Source: SFTH01 sp051878085
GTDB lineage: Bacteria; Bacillota; Clostridia; Christensenellales; Aristaeellaceae
NCBI GenBank assembly: GCA_051878085.1
Contig: JBJEJN010000154.1
Location: 1-38,604, forward strand
Reading direction: 5' to 3'
Length of the DNA: 38,604 nucleotides
Below, piece by piece: positions 24,221 to 32,400 of the stretch. Below the pieces are notes generated by a model that was given only the letters and a program-made list of their open reading frames with translations, made no database searches and was not told where the DNA came from. Each line of letters starts with the position of its first letter. Position 1 is the first letter of the stretch. A program made the translations under genes and the position numbers.

Positions 24221-26167
24221 TCAGTTCTTCTCCGCCGAAGACTCGTCGCGCAGCACGCCGATGGGGAACTCCACGATGCGCAGCGGCGATTCGCCGTAGG
24301 GGGTCAGCTCCAGGATGTCCAGGGCGCTGCGGGAGAGCTTGGGCACCATGGGCACCGGCGCGCAATTTGCGCCGTCCATGGGCCAGTCGATCTTCGCGGC
24401 CTTCACCATCACGCCCACGGCGCTCTCGCCATGGCCGAAGGCGGAGATGTCCTCCTCGATCTGGATCAGCTTCATGGGCTCGTCGCGCACCAGCGCGCGG
24501 TTCCATGCGTCGGAGGTGGACGCGCACAGGCCGTCCCCGGTCTCCGTCCACGCAGCCTCCGGGCGCAGTGCCATCAGCAGCGGACCGACCTCCACCGCGC
24601 CGGACTGATGGTACCAGCGGGAGATGCGCGGCACGGCGGGCATCTCCAGGCGGATCACGTCGCCGGCGGACCACCTGCGGCGGATGCATGCGCTCTCGTT
24701 GGCGCGCACCTGCATGATTTCGCCGTCCGGCAGGTAGATCATGCTCTGACGGGCCCAGAAGGGGATGCGCAGGTACAGCGGGAACTCCGCGCTCTGCTTG
24801 ACGGACACGGTGATCTCCACGTTCTGGGTGAAGGGATAGCCGCCGGACACCCGGATGCGCGCGGGCACGCCGTCCAGCACCGCACGCACGGTGCAGGGCG
24901 CGTAGCTGACGGCAGCCAGACCGCCGTCGTTGGTGGCGTACCACAGCGAGGAGGCGAACTTCGGCCAGGCCTGGTGGCAGGCGGCGCAGTCCAGATCGTT
25001 CTGGGCCGTGAGGAAGAGGTTTGCGCTCTCGTCCTCGCTGTACCACTTGCGCTTATCCGAAGAAATTTTCACCTGATTGGTCTGCTGGATGCGCTGATAG
25101 CGCTTCATGTCGGGGGTGAAGGCTGCGGGCAGGGCGTTGTAGGCCAGCTTCTCCAGGATGTCGCTGGGCTCGGGGCCGAAGTCGCCGATGCCGATCAGTG
25201 TCTCCAGCGTGTTCATCAGCTCCACGATGGCCTGCAGGCTGTTGCCCTGGGTGGGATTCGCGCCGTTGAGGTGGGAATCGCAGGTGAACATGCCGTTGGC
25301 GGTGCCGTGGTGCTTCATCAGCTTCTCCCAGCCGAAGCGGAAGCCGCCCTGCTCCTTGAAGCCGCTCTTGAACAGGTTGATCACGCCCGGGGCCTTCAGG
25401 CCGAAGGCCAGGTTCACGCCCTGGGTCTGGTGGAACTGGCTGTGGAAGTAGGGGCGCTTCACGCCCTCCAGCAGCTCGTCCTTCTCCTCCCCCAGCGCCT
25501 CGCGCAGGCGCTCCCAGCGCAGCGACTTGCTCATGGGCATGGCGTTGGAGAAGGTGTGGAAGAAGTTCGGCCAGTCGATGGTCTGCTCCTTCAGCTTGCG
25601 GCACAGCTCGATCAGGTACTTCTGGCCGGTGATGTTGTACAGCCACAGCGCAATTTCCATGTTCTCCGCGCCGCGCGCCACCGCCCACTCCTTCAGCGGG
25701 TGGTCGGTGAGGTTCTTGTATTCGTACTTGAAGAAGCGATCCATCAGCACCAGCACGCGCTTGTCGTTGGTGGCGGTGAAGTAGCTGCGCAGCGCGCGCA
25801 GGGCCAGCATCAGCGGCCAGTAATCGTCGTTGCCCTCGGGGCCGAACCAGCCGTCCTCGCGCTGGCTGGCGAGAATCCACTCCACCATGCGGGTGGCGCG
25901 GTTCTTGTATTCCTCGTTGCCCAGCGTCCAGCCCAGCGCGATGATGCCCTCCAGATAGTAGGGCGCGCGGGTGAGATCGCCGTCCGCACCGCGCTTCCAT
26001 TCGCCGCTTTCGTCGGCCTCGGGGCAGACGTCGGCAAAGTCCCGGGTGATGCCCTCGGCCTGGGCACGGATTTCGTCCAGCAGCCAGTCCTCCGGGTGGA
26101 TGGAGCCCATCGGCAGCGGAGAGAGGGTGTTCGGCGTCAGCGGAGCCTTGTTGAAGATCGGTTTCAT
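24221..26167 (-). CDS. GH127/DUF1680-like protein (beta-L-arabinofuranosidase family), divergent active site
   Basis: The 648-residue protein has no signal peptide. It contains the GH127/DUF1680 opening PLPMGSIHPEDWLLDEIRAQ, an alpha/alpha-barrel region (about 60-350: YYLEGIIALGWTLGNEEYKNRA, REDGWFGPEG), the family segment DILEKLAYNALPAAFTPDM and a C-terminal beta-sandwich (RIPFWARQ, WSAGDVIRLEMP). Characterised members cleave terminal beta-L-arabinofuranose using a zinc-bound cysteine. Here the expected Glu-x-Cys ligand site appears as N309-S310-L311-Q312 and the Cys-Cys site as C394-A-A-C397 before HQAWPKF. Activity may thus be altered or lost. It overlaps the rRNA methyltransferase gene by four bases (ATGA), with GAGGTG 7 bases upstream. 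Confidence 0.82.
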   Translation of the reverse strand: MKPIFNKAPLTPNTLSPLPMGSIHPEDWLLDEIRAQAEGITRDFADVCPEADESGEWKRGADGDLTRAPYYLEGIIALGWTLGNEEYKNRATRMVEWILASQREDGWFGPEGNDDYWPLMLALRALRSYFTATNDKRVLVLMDRFFKYEYKNLTDHPLKEWAVARGAENMEIALWLYNITGQKYLIELCRKLKEQTIDWPNFFHTFSNAMPMSKSLRWERLREALGEEKDELLEGVKRPYFHSQFHQTQGVNLAFGLKAPGVINLFKSGFKEQGGFRFGWEKLMKHHGTANGMFTCDSHLNGANPTQGNSLQAIVELMNTLETLIGIGDFGPEPSDILEKLAYNALPAAFTPDMKRYQRIQQTNQVKISSDKRKWYSEDESANLFLTAQNDLDCAACHQAWPKFASSLWYATNDGGLAAVSYAPCTVRAVLDGVPARIRVSGGYPFTQNVEITVSVKQSAEFPLYLRIPFWARQSMIYLPDGEIMQVRANESACIRRRWSAGDVIRLEMPAVPRISRWYHQSGAVEVGPLLMALRPEAAWTETGDGLCASTSDAWNRALVRDEPMKLIQIEEDISAFGHGESAVGVMVKAAKIDWPMDGANCAPVPMVPKLSRSALDILELTPYGESPLRIVEFPIGVLRDESSAEKN

Positions 26168-27387
26168 TTATCTGCACCTCGTTGCTTGGAGCGTTGCTTG
26201 TTCTTGGGGTGGTATTTGGAGCCGTTTCCGCCCGCGCTTTCGCGCTTGCGGGCTTCCTCGGGCTTGCCGGCCTCGAAGATGTGGTACTCGCACTCGATGC
26301 GGCCGTTGTAGTATCGCCTGCGGCGTGTGGCGCGGCGGCCGTACTCCCGCTCGAAGCCCATGTCTGCCGTGAAGGCGCACAGCGACCAGCCGGGGTTGCG
26401 CTCCTGGAGCTTGCCCAGCTGCCGCGCCACCGCATGGGCCGCGCGGATGTTGTCCAGGCGCTCGCCGTAGGGCGGGTTGCACACGAACACGCCAGGCTCG
26501 CCGGAGAGCGTCACGTCGCGCAGGTCCTTCACCTCCAGCTCGATCCGCCCGGCCAGTCCCGCCTGCTTCACGTGCCTGCGGGCCAGCTCGATGGCCTCGG
26601 GATCGATGTCCGAGCCGCAGATGCGAATCTCACGCTTGCTGGCTTCCTCGTACTTCAGCTTGGCCTCCGTGCGAATCTTGCGCAGCTCCTCGTGGGGCAC
26701 GCAGGGCCAGCTCTCCATGGCGAAGGATCGGGTCAGTCCCGGCGCGCGGCCCAGGGCGATGAACGCCGCCTCCACCAGCAGCGTGCCCGTGCCGCAGCAG
26801 GGGTCGTACAGCCGCTGCCAGGGGTGCCAGCCGGATTGCAGGATCAGCGCCGCCGCCAGCGTCTCGCGGATGGGGGCCTCGCCGTTCCAGGTGCGGTAGC
26901 CCCGCTTGGACAGCGCGTCGCCGGAGGAATCCATGCACACCGTGACCATGTCGTCGCGGATGGAGATGTCAATCTGGAACAGCACGCCGGTCTCGTCGAA
27001 CCAGTCCAGGCCGTAGGCAGACTTCATGCGCTCCACCATGGCGCGCTTGGAGATCTTCTGCACGTCCGACGGGCTCATCAGCGTGGATTTCACGCACTTG
27101 GCCCGGATGGGAAAGCGCGCGTCCTCGGGCAGGAACTTCTCCCACTCGATCTTTTTTATCCCCTGAAACAGCTCCTCGTAGGTGGTTGCTTTGAACTGAT
27201 CCATCACCAGCAGGATGCGGTCGCAGGTGCGCAGCCACAGGTTCGCCCGGAAGGCGTCCTCAAAGCTGCCCTCAAACATGGCGCCGCCGATGTCCATCAC
27301 CCGGACGTTCTGCATGCCCAGCCGCTTCAGGTCACGGCCGGTCATGCCCTCCATGCCGAATGCGGCGCTTGCGATCCATTTCATCAT
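26164..27387 (-). CDS. THUMP-domain 23S rRNA m2G methyltransferase, RlmL/YpsC-like
   Basis: The 407-residue protein has an N-terminal ferredoxin-like plus THUMP RNA-binding part (about 1-165, including SPSDVQKISKRAMVERMKSAYG). The class I methyltransferase domain carries motif I DPCCGTGTLLVEAA, GSDIDPEAIELAR and catalytic N-P-P-Y-G-E-R (VCNPPYGERL). The latter targets an exocyclic amino group, as in guanine-N2 methylation. It matches the single-domain RlmL-like family of Firmicutes rather than the fused RlmKL of Proteobacteria. A lysine-rich tail (KYHPKNKQRSKQRG) probably helps bind RNA. GGAG precedes the start; MM at the N-terminus leaves a one-codon ambiguity. It lies 18 bases after the sigma-factor gene and is coupled to the GH127-like gene. 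Confidence 0.9.
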   Translation of the reverse strand: MMKWIASAAFGMEGMTGRDLKRLGMQNVRVMDIGGAMFEGSFEDAFRANLWLRTCDRILLVMDQFKATTYEELFQGIKKIEWEKFLPEDARFPIRAKCVKSTLMSPSDVQKISKRAMVERMKSAYGLDWFDETGVLFQIDISIRDDMVTVCMDSSGDALSKRGYRTWNGEAPIRETLAAALILQSGWHPWQRLYDPCCGTGTLLVEAAFIALGRAPGLTRSFAMESWPCVPHEELRKIRTEAKLKYEEASKREIRICGSDIDPEAIELARRHVKQAGLAGRIELEVKDLRDVTLSGEPGVFVCNPPYGERLDNIRAAHAVARQLGKLQERNPGWSLCAFTADMGFEREYGRRATRRRRYYNGRIECEYHIFEAGKPEEARKRESAGGNGSKYHPKNKQRSKQRGADK

Positions 27388-27405
27388 TCAATCGTACTCC
27401 GTCAT

Positions 27406-28161
27406 TTATTCATCGGACAGAACCGCCCGGCGCAGCTGCTCCAGCGCGCTTCTCTCCGTTCGGGACACCGACATCTGGGAGACGCCCGTGCGCTCCGCCA
27501 CCTCCCGCTGGGAGAGGTTCTCGAAGAAGCGCAGGCGGATGACCTCCTGCTGCTTTTCGCTCAGCGTGCGCATGCCCCGCTGCAACAGGTCGGCGTTTTC
27601 AAACTCGGAAAAGCCCTTCTCCTCCGCGCCGATGGCGTGGGTCAGTGTGAGGTTGTCCTCGTCCTCCGCAGTCTGCTGGTCCAGCGACACCGGCTGCATG
27701 CTGGCGGCCTCCAGACCCTCCAGCACCTCGTCCTCGGAAAGATTCGCGTGCTCCGCGATCTCATCCACGCGGGGAGAGCGCTGCAATTTCTGCGTCAGCT
27801 GCTCCCGGGCCGAATCCACCAGCCGGATCAGCTCCGCGCTGCGACGTGGCGGGCGAATCGTGCGGCTCTTGTCCCGGAAGTAGTTCTTCACCTCGCCCAC
27901 CATGGCGGGGGTCACGAAGCTGGACAGCTGGATGCCCCGCGTGGGATCGTAGCGCCCGATCGCCTTGAACAGCGCAAGGGATGCGACCTGATACAGATCG
28001 TCATAGTCCACTCCGCGCCCGGAAAACTTGCGCGCGATGATCTCCGCGATGTACAGGTGGGCCTCCACCAGCCGGTCGCGAACCTCCGGCCGCCGGGTCT
28101 GGTTCCACAGCGCCAGCAGGCGCTCGATCTCCTCGCCCGGGAGACGTTGATTTCTACGCAT
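27406..28161 (-). CDS. SigB/SigF/SigG-type RNA polymerase sigma factor
   Basis: The 251-residue group-3 sigma factor has region 2 (AHLYIAEIIARKFSGRGVDYDDLYQVASLALFKAIGRYDPTRGIQLSSFVTPAMVGEVKNYFRDKSR), region 3 (LTQKLQRSPRVDEIAEHANLSEDEV) and region 4 (LSEKQQEVIRLRFFENLSQREVAERTGVSQMSVSRTERSALEQLR). The pattern matches the general-stress and early-sporulation sigma factors controlled by RsbW/SpoIIAB anti-sigma factors. The adjacent upstream RsbW-like gene supports this. ATG 28161 follows the RsbW-like stop by 11 bases. Which regulon it serves, stress or sporulation, cannot be decided; the classical SpoIIAA-AB-AC order lacks its first gene here. Confidence 0.9.
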   Translation of the reverse strand: MRRNQRLPGEEIERLLALWNQTRRPEVRDRLVEAHLYIAEIIARKFSGRGVDYDDLYQVASLALFKAIGRYDPTRGIQLSSFVTPAMVGEVKNYFRDKSRTIRPPRRSAELIRLVDSAREQLTQKLQRSPRVDEIAEHANLSEDEVLEGLEAASMQPVSLDQQTAEDEDNLTLTHAIGAEEKGFSEFENADLLQRGMRTLSEKQQEVIRLRFFENLSQREVAERTGVSQMSVSRTERSALEQLRRAVLSDE

Positions 28162-28172
28162 GCAGCCTTACC

Positions 28173-28565
28173 TCACTGATCGAGGGCGATGCGCAGCTCC
28201 ACCGCGCCGATGACGTCGCCGTGCATGCACACGTCCACGCCGTCCACCAGGGATTCCAGAATGCAGCGCACCACGCCCAGCTCGTCGGCATTGGCCGCGC
28301 CGGTGCACGCACCGTCGCCGCAGATGCGAATCTTGAGGAAGTTATCCTCCGCCGCGAAGCGCAGGCACAGCCGCCTGGGCGCAGGATCGCCGCCGATCAG
28401 GCAGTTGCACGCCTCCTCCACGGCCATCTTCACATCGTCCATGCGGTCCACCGTAAGCCCCGCCCGGGCAACCACGCCCGCAGTCGTCAGGCGCAGCACC
28501 AGCATCATGTTCTGTTCTGCGGGCAGCTTCAGCTCCACCGGCTCCTTCAGCAGGATCTCGCGCAA
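28173..28565 (-). CDS. RsbW/SpoIIAB-like anti-sigma factor with degenerate ATP site
   Basis: The 130-residue protein has the GHKL-type fold of anti-sigma serine kinases. The N-box helix DDVKMAVEEACNCLI keeps Glu and Asn. The expected G1 motif D-x-G-x-G reads ICGDGACTG, and no G2 glycine-rich lid is evident, so ATP binding or kinase activity may be weak or absent while sigma binding could remain. The start is TTG 28565, with GAGGGGAAG upstream. It is the first gene of the operon reading into the sigma factor. No RsbV/SpoIIAA anti-anti-sigma gene is present nearby, unlike in Bacillus. Assigned by context plus N-box; moderately secure. Confidence 0.8.
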   Translation of the reverse strand: MREILLKEPVELKLPAEQNMMLVLRLTTAGVVARAGLTVDRMDDVKMAVEEACNCLIGGDPAPRRLCLRFAAEDNFLKIRICGDGACTGAANADELGVVRCILESLVDGVDVCMHGDVIGAVELRIALDQ

Positions 28566-28630
28566 GATTCTTCCCCTCGATTTCAGCTTGGTCTGTGCGA
28601 CTTCAAATTCTCCCTAATTTACCACTTTTA

Positions 28631-28669
28631 ATTATAATTGAAAAACCAGCCTCCGGCAAGCTTCCGGAG
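28631..28669 (-). promoter_or_regulatory. Promoter and possible operator of the anti-sigma/sigma operon
   Basis: On the minus strand TTGCCG (28654-28659), a 17-base spacer and TATAAT (28631-28636) form a clear sigma-A promoter. A perfect 6-bp inverted repeat, CTCCGG (28651-28656) and CCGGAG (28664-28669) with a 7-base spacer, covers the -35 element and could be a regulator site. Confidence 0.65.
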
Positions 28670-28736
28670 TGAAAATTGACGCTCTGTGCAAGAATTTAAT
28701 ATGCGCGCCCAATTGCGATCAAAGATGCCGGGAGTA

Positions 28737-28765
28737 TTGACATTCGCGGGCATGGCGTGGATAAT
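28737..28765 (+). promoter_or_regulatory. Promoter facing the pseudouridine synthase gene
   Basis: A perfect TTGACA (28737-28742), a 17-base spacer and GATAAT (28760-28765). It reads across the 100-N gap toward the gene at 29014; whether the two are joined directly is unknown because of the gap. Confidence 0.65.
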
Positions 28766-28834
28766 GGAGGGGAAATCATCGATGGGATGCCCCATTCCGC
28801 TGAAATCCGGGTTTATCCGTAGGGCGGGATGCCC

Positions 28835-28934
28835 NNNNNNNNNNNNNNNNNNNNNNNNNNNNNNNNNNNNNNNNNNNNNNNNNNNNNNNNNNNNNNNNNN
28901 NNNNNNNNNNNNNNNNNNNNNNNNNNNNNNNNNN
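28835..28934. other. Assembly gap (100 N)
   Basis: Exactly 100 N. The 33 bases before it (28802-28834) are identical to the 33 bases after it (28935-28967), so the contigs probably meet or overlap in this repeat and the real gap may be zero or consist of more repeat copies. Confidence 0.95.
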
Positions 28935-28949
28935 GAAATCCGGGTTTAT

Positions 28950-28979
28950 CCGTAGGGCGGGATGCCCTCATCCCGCCGG
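28950..28979 (+). repeat. Short hairpin repeat (GGCGGGATG stem), also at 28817-28834
   Basis: CCGTAGGGCGGGATGCCCTC... forms the same 9-bp hairpin as 18501-18530. A truncated copy ends at the left border of the N gap. Confidence 0.75.
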
Positions 28980-29013
28980 AACCCCAATTAAGAAAAACAG
29001 CTTCGGAGGCGGC

Positions 29014-29742
29014 ATGGAAGATACGATTCGCGCGGGAAAATTTGAAATCAACGTGCTCTATGCGGACAACCACCTGCTGGTGGTGGAGAAGCCGGCGAAC
29101 CTGCCCACCCAGGCGGACAGCTCCGGCAACGATGACCTGCTGTCCATCCTGAAGCGCTACATCGCGGAGAAGTACAACAAGCCCGGCGCGGTGTATCTGG
29201 GCCTGGTGCACCGGCTGGATCGCCCGGTGGGAGGCGTGATGGTGTTCGCGCGCACGTCCAAGGCGGCGTCGCGGCTCAGCGAGGCCTTTCGCACCCACGA
29301 GCAGGACCGGCGCTATCTGGCGGTGGTGGAGGGCGAGCTTCCGGGTGAGCGCACACTCACCGATTGGCTGATCAAGGACGGCCACACGGGCATGGTGCGC
29401 GCGGTGAAGGAAAACACACCCGGCGCGAAGCAGGCGAAGCTCATCACCCGGCCTCAGGCGGTGCGTGACGGACTCACCCTCACGCAGGTGCAGCTCTTCA
29501 CGGGCCGCGCCCACCAGATTCGCGTGCAGCATGCCCATGCGGGGCATCCGCTGTGGGGCGACATGCGCTACGGACACGGCGTGCCCGGCCGGCAGATCGC
29601 GCTGTGGGCCTACTTCCTCGCGCTGGAGCACCCCACCCGTCATGAAAGGCTGTGCTTCACCTCCCGACCTCCCCGACAGGGCGCGTGGAAGCTGTTCGAG
29701 GGCGAGATCGACCGGCTGATTGAAGAAACCGATCCGGAATGA
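29014..29742 (+). CDS. RluA-family RNA pseudouridine synthase
   Basis: The 242-residue enzyme isomerises uridine to pseudouridine in rRNA or tRNA. The catalytic aspartate is D69 in HRLDRPVGG, the family motif II. Other conserved parts are the ADNHLLVVEKPANLPTQ opening (motif I) and the RAHQIRVQHAHAGHPLWGDMRYG segment near the C-terminus (motif III). No S4 domain is present and length is short for RluA/RluD types, consistent with the compact Firmicutes members whose target site is usually not assigned. GGAGG lies 5 bases before the ATG. It is the first gene on the plus strand to the right of oriC, so it is co-oriented with replication. Confidence 0.92.
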   Translation: MEDTIRAGKFEINVLYADNHLLVVEKPANLPTQADSSGNDDLLSILKRYIAEKYNKPGAVYLGLVHRLDRPVGGVMVFARTSKAASRLSEAFRTHEQDRRYLAVVEGELPGERTLTDWLIKDGHTGMVRAVKENTPGAKQAKLITRPQAVRDGLTLTQVQLFTGRAHQIRVQHAHAGHPLWGDMRYGHGVPGRQIALWAYFLALEHPTRHERLCFTSRPPRQGAWKLFEGEIDRLIEETDPE

Positions 29743-29806
29743 ACGGATAGGACTCCATCAAAGATATATAATAGGTAAGAAAACAACCGAAAGGAAATCA
29801 GAACGG

Positions 29807-30181
29807 ATGCGAAGATCCTCCGCGCGCCCGTCGCGCAGCTTTGTGGTGATGGCCACCTGCATCCTGGCGGCGCCCACCGTGGCGTGCATCATGCAGTTCA
29901 TATCGATTCACAGTCAGGCGGAGCTGAAGCTGGCGGTGCCCTACCTCATCGTCGGCGCGGCGCTGGGAATTGCCCATCTGATCCTGCGGCCCGTGCTGCG
30001 GCTGATCACCGCGCCGCTGGGTTGCCTGACCTTCGGCCTGTCCGGCACGGTCATCGACGTGGGCCTGATCTACCTGAGCTCCCGTGTGCTGCCCACGTTT
30101 CAGGTGCCCAGCCTGCTCTACGCCCTGCTCACCGCAATTCTCATCAACGGAATCTGCGCCTTCGCGGGGGGTCGCAGATAA
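29807..30181 (+). CDS. Phage holin-family (PF04020-type) small membrane protein
   Basis: The 124-residue protein has four predicted membrane spans, about residues 10-32, 40-60, 62-85 and 95-118, with the pattern LILRPVLRLITAPLGCLTFGLSG that is characteristic of the widespread 4-TM holin-like family. These genes are common in bacterial chromosomes outside prophages, and their role there is not established. No phage genes surround it. I chose ATG 29807, with AAAGGA 11 bases upstream, because the upstream in-frame extension is a low-quality sequence overlapping the previous stop region. Confidence 0.75.
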   Translation: MRRSSARPSRSFVVMATCILAAPTVACIMQFISIHSQAELKLAVPYLIVGAALGIAHLILRPVLRLITAPLGCLTFGLSGTVIDVGLIYLSSRVLPTFQVPSLLYALLTAILINGICAFAGGRR

Positions 30182-30218
30182 ATAAGGAAGCTTTTTTCCC
30201 GCAGGAAGGGATTTCAGC

Positions 30219-30247
30219 TTGTCAAGCGGGGCGCAAAAGAGTATAAT
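30219..30247 (+). promoter_or_regulatory. Promoter of the unknown membrane-protein gene
   Basis: TTGTCA (30219-30224), a 17-base spacer and a perfect TATAAT (30242-30247), 37 bases before the start at 30284. Confidence 0.8.
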
Positions 30248-30283
30248 GAAAAAAATACGACTGCGCTGCAAAGGAGTTATTCA

Positions 30284-30943
30284 ATGAAGAAATACCGTCC
30301 GTACCGCTCGGGTTACATCGTGCTCTACATTCTGGGCCTGCTGTGCATCAGCGACGCGCTGGTTACCCTGATCAAGCAGCTGACCGGAACGCTCAATGAT
30401 TACATGGGCAGCTTCTCCCTGTTCAGCTACCTCATCGCGCTGCTGGCCGTCTTCTATGTGAAGATGTACGTGTTCACGCGCGTGGAGATCGATGACAAGA
30501 CCATGCACATCGTCAACACCGTGTACATCAAGCCCCAGCCCGGTCAGAAGCGCGCCTCGTTCATCTATCGCCAGGGCGAGAACGACATCAAGCTGCTGGA
30601 CAAGCGCTTCCAGCTTTCTGATCTGGAGAAGTTCGGCTACATCGAGGATCTGGGCTACGACAAGCTGGATCGCTCGGGCGCGACGGAGACCACCGCCCTC
30701 TTCCCGGTGCACGAGGTTGCGCTGGTGATGAAGGATGGCAAGCGCTACCACTGGAACGCGGCCAACTACAACTGGAAGCAGCTCCAGCAGATCGTACCGC
30801 AGATCGAGCAGGCCAGCGGCGTGCAGGCCACCGGCAAGCTGGCGGACGTGAAGAACTACACCGATGAATCCGTCCGTCAGATGAAGGCGGAGCAGAAGGC
30901 CGCGAAGAAGGCGGAAAAGAAGAGCGGCAAGAAGAAAAAATAA
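30284..30943 (+). CDS. Membrane protein of unknown function with lysine-rich tail
   Basis: The 219-residue protein has two membrane spans at about 10-32 and 43-65, which should leave both termini in the cytoplasm. A soluble domain of about 120 residues follows, with alternating beta strands (TRVEIDDKTMHIVNTVYIKP, ASFIYRQGENDIKLLD, ALVMKDGKRYHWNAANYNWKQLQQIVPQIEQ) that resembles bacterial PH-like domains. The tail is a charged coil, MKAEQKAAKKAEKKSGKKKK. I do not recognise the family. AAAGGAG lies upstream of ATG 30284 and it has its own promoter. Confidence 0.7.
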   Translation: MKKYRPYRSGYIVLYILGLLCISDALVTLIKQLTGTLNDYMGSFSLFSYLIALLAVFYVKMYVFTRVEIDDKTMHIVNTVYIKPQPGQKRASFIYRQGENDIKLLDKRFQLSDLEKFGYIEDLGYDKLDRSGATETTALFPVHEVALVMKDGKRYHWNAANYNWKQLQQIVPQIEQASGVQATGKLADVKNYTDESVRQMKAEQKAAKKAEKKSGKKKK

Positions 30944-30960
30944 GGTCCGTAACAGGATGC

Positions 30961-30989
30961 GCGGCGGAGGATGCAACGTCCTCCGCCGC
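30961..30989 (+). other. GC-rich hairpin in the MATE gene leader
   Basis: GCGGCGGAGGA (30961-30971), loop TGCAACG, TCCTCCGCCGC (30979-30989): an 11-bp perfect stem without a T-tract, 28 bases before the MATE start. It could slow read-through or protect the downstream message rather than terminate. Confidence 0.6.
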
Positions 30990-31017
30990 TGTGCTGCCAA
31001 TACAGGAGAAGAGAGAT

Positions 31018-32400
31018 ATGGAAAACAGGACGAGAATACAGCTCTTTGAGAGCGTGCCCATTCCCCGGGCGGTGCTGCGCATGGCCATACCCACCGTCCT
31101 CAGCTCGCTGGTGATGGTGATCTACAACCTGGCGGACACCTACTTCGTGGGCATGCTGAACAATCCCGTGCAGAACGCGGCGGTGACGCTGGCCGCGCCG
31201 GTGCTGCTGGCGTTCAACGCCGTGAACAACCTCTTCGGCGTGGGCTCCTCCAGCATGATGAGCCGCGCGCTGGGCCGGAAGGACTACGACACCGTGCGCC
31301 GGAGCTCCGCCTTCGGCTTCTACTGTGCACTGGCCTGCGCCCTGCTGTTCTCGCTGCTCTGCATCACTTTCAGAGCGCCGCTTCTGCGCCTGCTGGGCGC
31401 GAACGCGGAGACCACCCGCGCAACATCCTCCTATCTGCTCTGGACGGTGTGCTGCGGCGCGGCGCCCAGCATCCTCAATGTGGTGCTGGCCTATCTGGTG
31501 CGCTCCGTGGGCGCGACGCTCCACGCCAGCATCGGCACCATGTCCGGCTGCCTTCTCAACATCGTGCTCGATCCCATCTTCATCCTCCCCTGGGGCCTGA
31601 ACATGGGCGCGGCGGGCGCGGGCCTTGCCACCTTCCTATCGAACATGGTCGCCTGCGTCTACTTCTTCGTGCTGCTGTTCACCCGCCGCAAAAGCACCTA
31701 CGTCAGCCTGAATCCGCGCCACCTGCGGCGGGTGGATCGCAATATCGTCGCCGGGGTGTGCGCGGTGGGCGTACCCGCCGCCATCCAGAACCTGCTGAAC
31801 GTCACCGGCATGACGGTGCTCAACAACTTCACCGCCGCCTTCAATTCCAACGCCGTGGCTGCCATGGGCATCTCCCAGAAGCTGTGCATGATTCCCATGT
31901 ACATCTCCCAGGGCCTGTCCCAGGGCCTGATGCCGCTGGTCAGCTACAATTACGCCAGCGGCAACGTGCGGCGCATGAAGGGCGCGGTGGTCTTTGCCGA
32001 GAAGCTCTCGCTGAGCTTCCTTGTGAGCATGGCTGCGCTCTACTATGTCTTTGCGGGCGGGCTGATCTCGCTGTTCATGGAGAACGCGGAGGTCGTGGCC
32101 TACGGCACGCGCTTCATGCGGGGCCTGTGCCTGGCGACCCCCTTCCTGAACATGGATTTCCTGGCAGTGGGCGTGTTCCAGGCCTGCGGCATGGGCAAGA
32201 AGAGCCTGATCTTCGCCATCATGCGCAAGATCGTGCTGGAAATTCCCGCACTGTACATCCTCAACGCCCTCTTCCCCCTCTATGGCCTGGCCTACGCCCA
32301 GCTCTGCGCGGAGGTCGTGCTGGCCACCGCCGCGGTGATCGTGCTGCTGCGGCTGTTCAGGAAGCTGGAAAAACAGTATGGCGAGGTGAAGGAGACATGA
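31018..32400 (+). CDS. MATE family multidrug/Na+ efflux transporter
   Basis: The 460-residue protein has the 12-span, two-bundle layout of MATE transporters. Typical segments are AIPTVLSSLVMVIYNLADTYFVG at the N-terminus, VGSSSMMSRALGRKD after span 2, and the second-half repeats QGLSQGLMPLVSYNYASGN and FQACGMGKKSLIFAIMRKI. It belongs to the DinF/NorM-like group in Clostridia and should export cationic compounds with a Na+ or H+ gradient; substrate not predictable. I chose ATG 31018, preceded by AGGAGAAGAG. Its stop overlaps the esterase start by four bases (ATGA), so the two genes are coupled. Confidence 0.93.
   Translation: MENRTRIQLFESVPIPRAVLRMAIPTVLSSLVMVIYNLADTYFVGMLNNPVQNAAVTLAAPVLLAFNAVNNLFGVGSSSMMSRALGRKDYDTVRRSSAFGFYCALACALLFSLLCITFRAPLLRLLGANAETTRATSSYLLWTVCCGAAPSILNVVLAYLVRSVGATLHASIGTMSGCLLNIVLDPIFILPWGLNMGAAGAGLATFLSNMVACVYFFVLLFTRRKSTYVSLNPRHLRRVDRNIVAGVCAVGVPAAIQNLLNVTGMTVLNNFTAAFNSNAVAAMGISQKLCMIPMYISQGLSQGLMPLVSYNYASGNVRRMKGAVVFAEKLSLSFLVSMAALYYVFAGGLISLFMENAEVVAYGTRFMRGLCLATPFLNMDFLAVGVFQACGMGKKSLIFAIMRKIVLEIPALYILNALFPLYGLAYAQLCAEVVLATAAVIVLLRLFRKLEKQYGEVKET

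Noticed and set aside
24431..28179. Two long plus-strand open frames (626 and 665 codons) opposite the GH127-like, methyltransferase and sigma genes
   Set aside because: Antisense shadows with biased composition and no recognisable domain.
28766..28834. Short peptide starting MEGKSSMGC before the N gap
   Set aside because: It runs into the repeat and the gap, and its apparent continuation crosses N; no support for translation.
29807..30181. Holin-family gene as evidence of a prophage
   Set aside because: No other phage gene, integrase or attachment repeat; this family is common outside phages.
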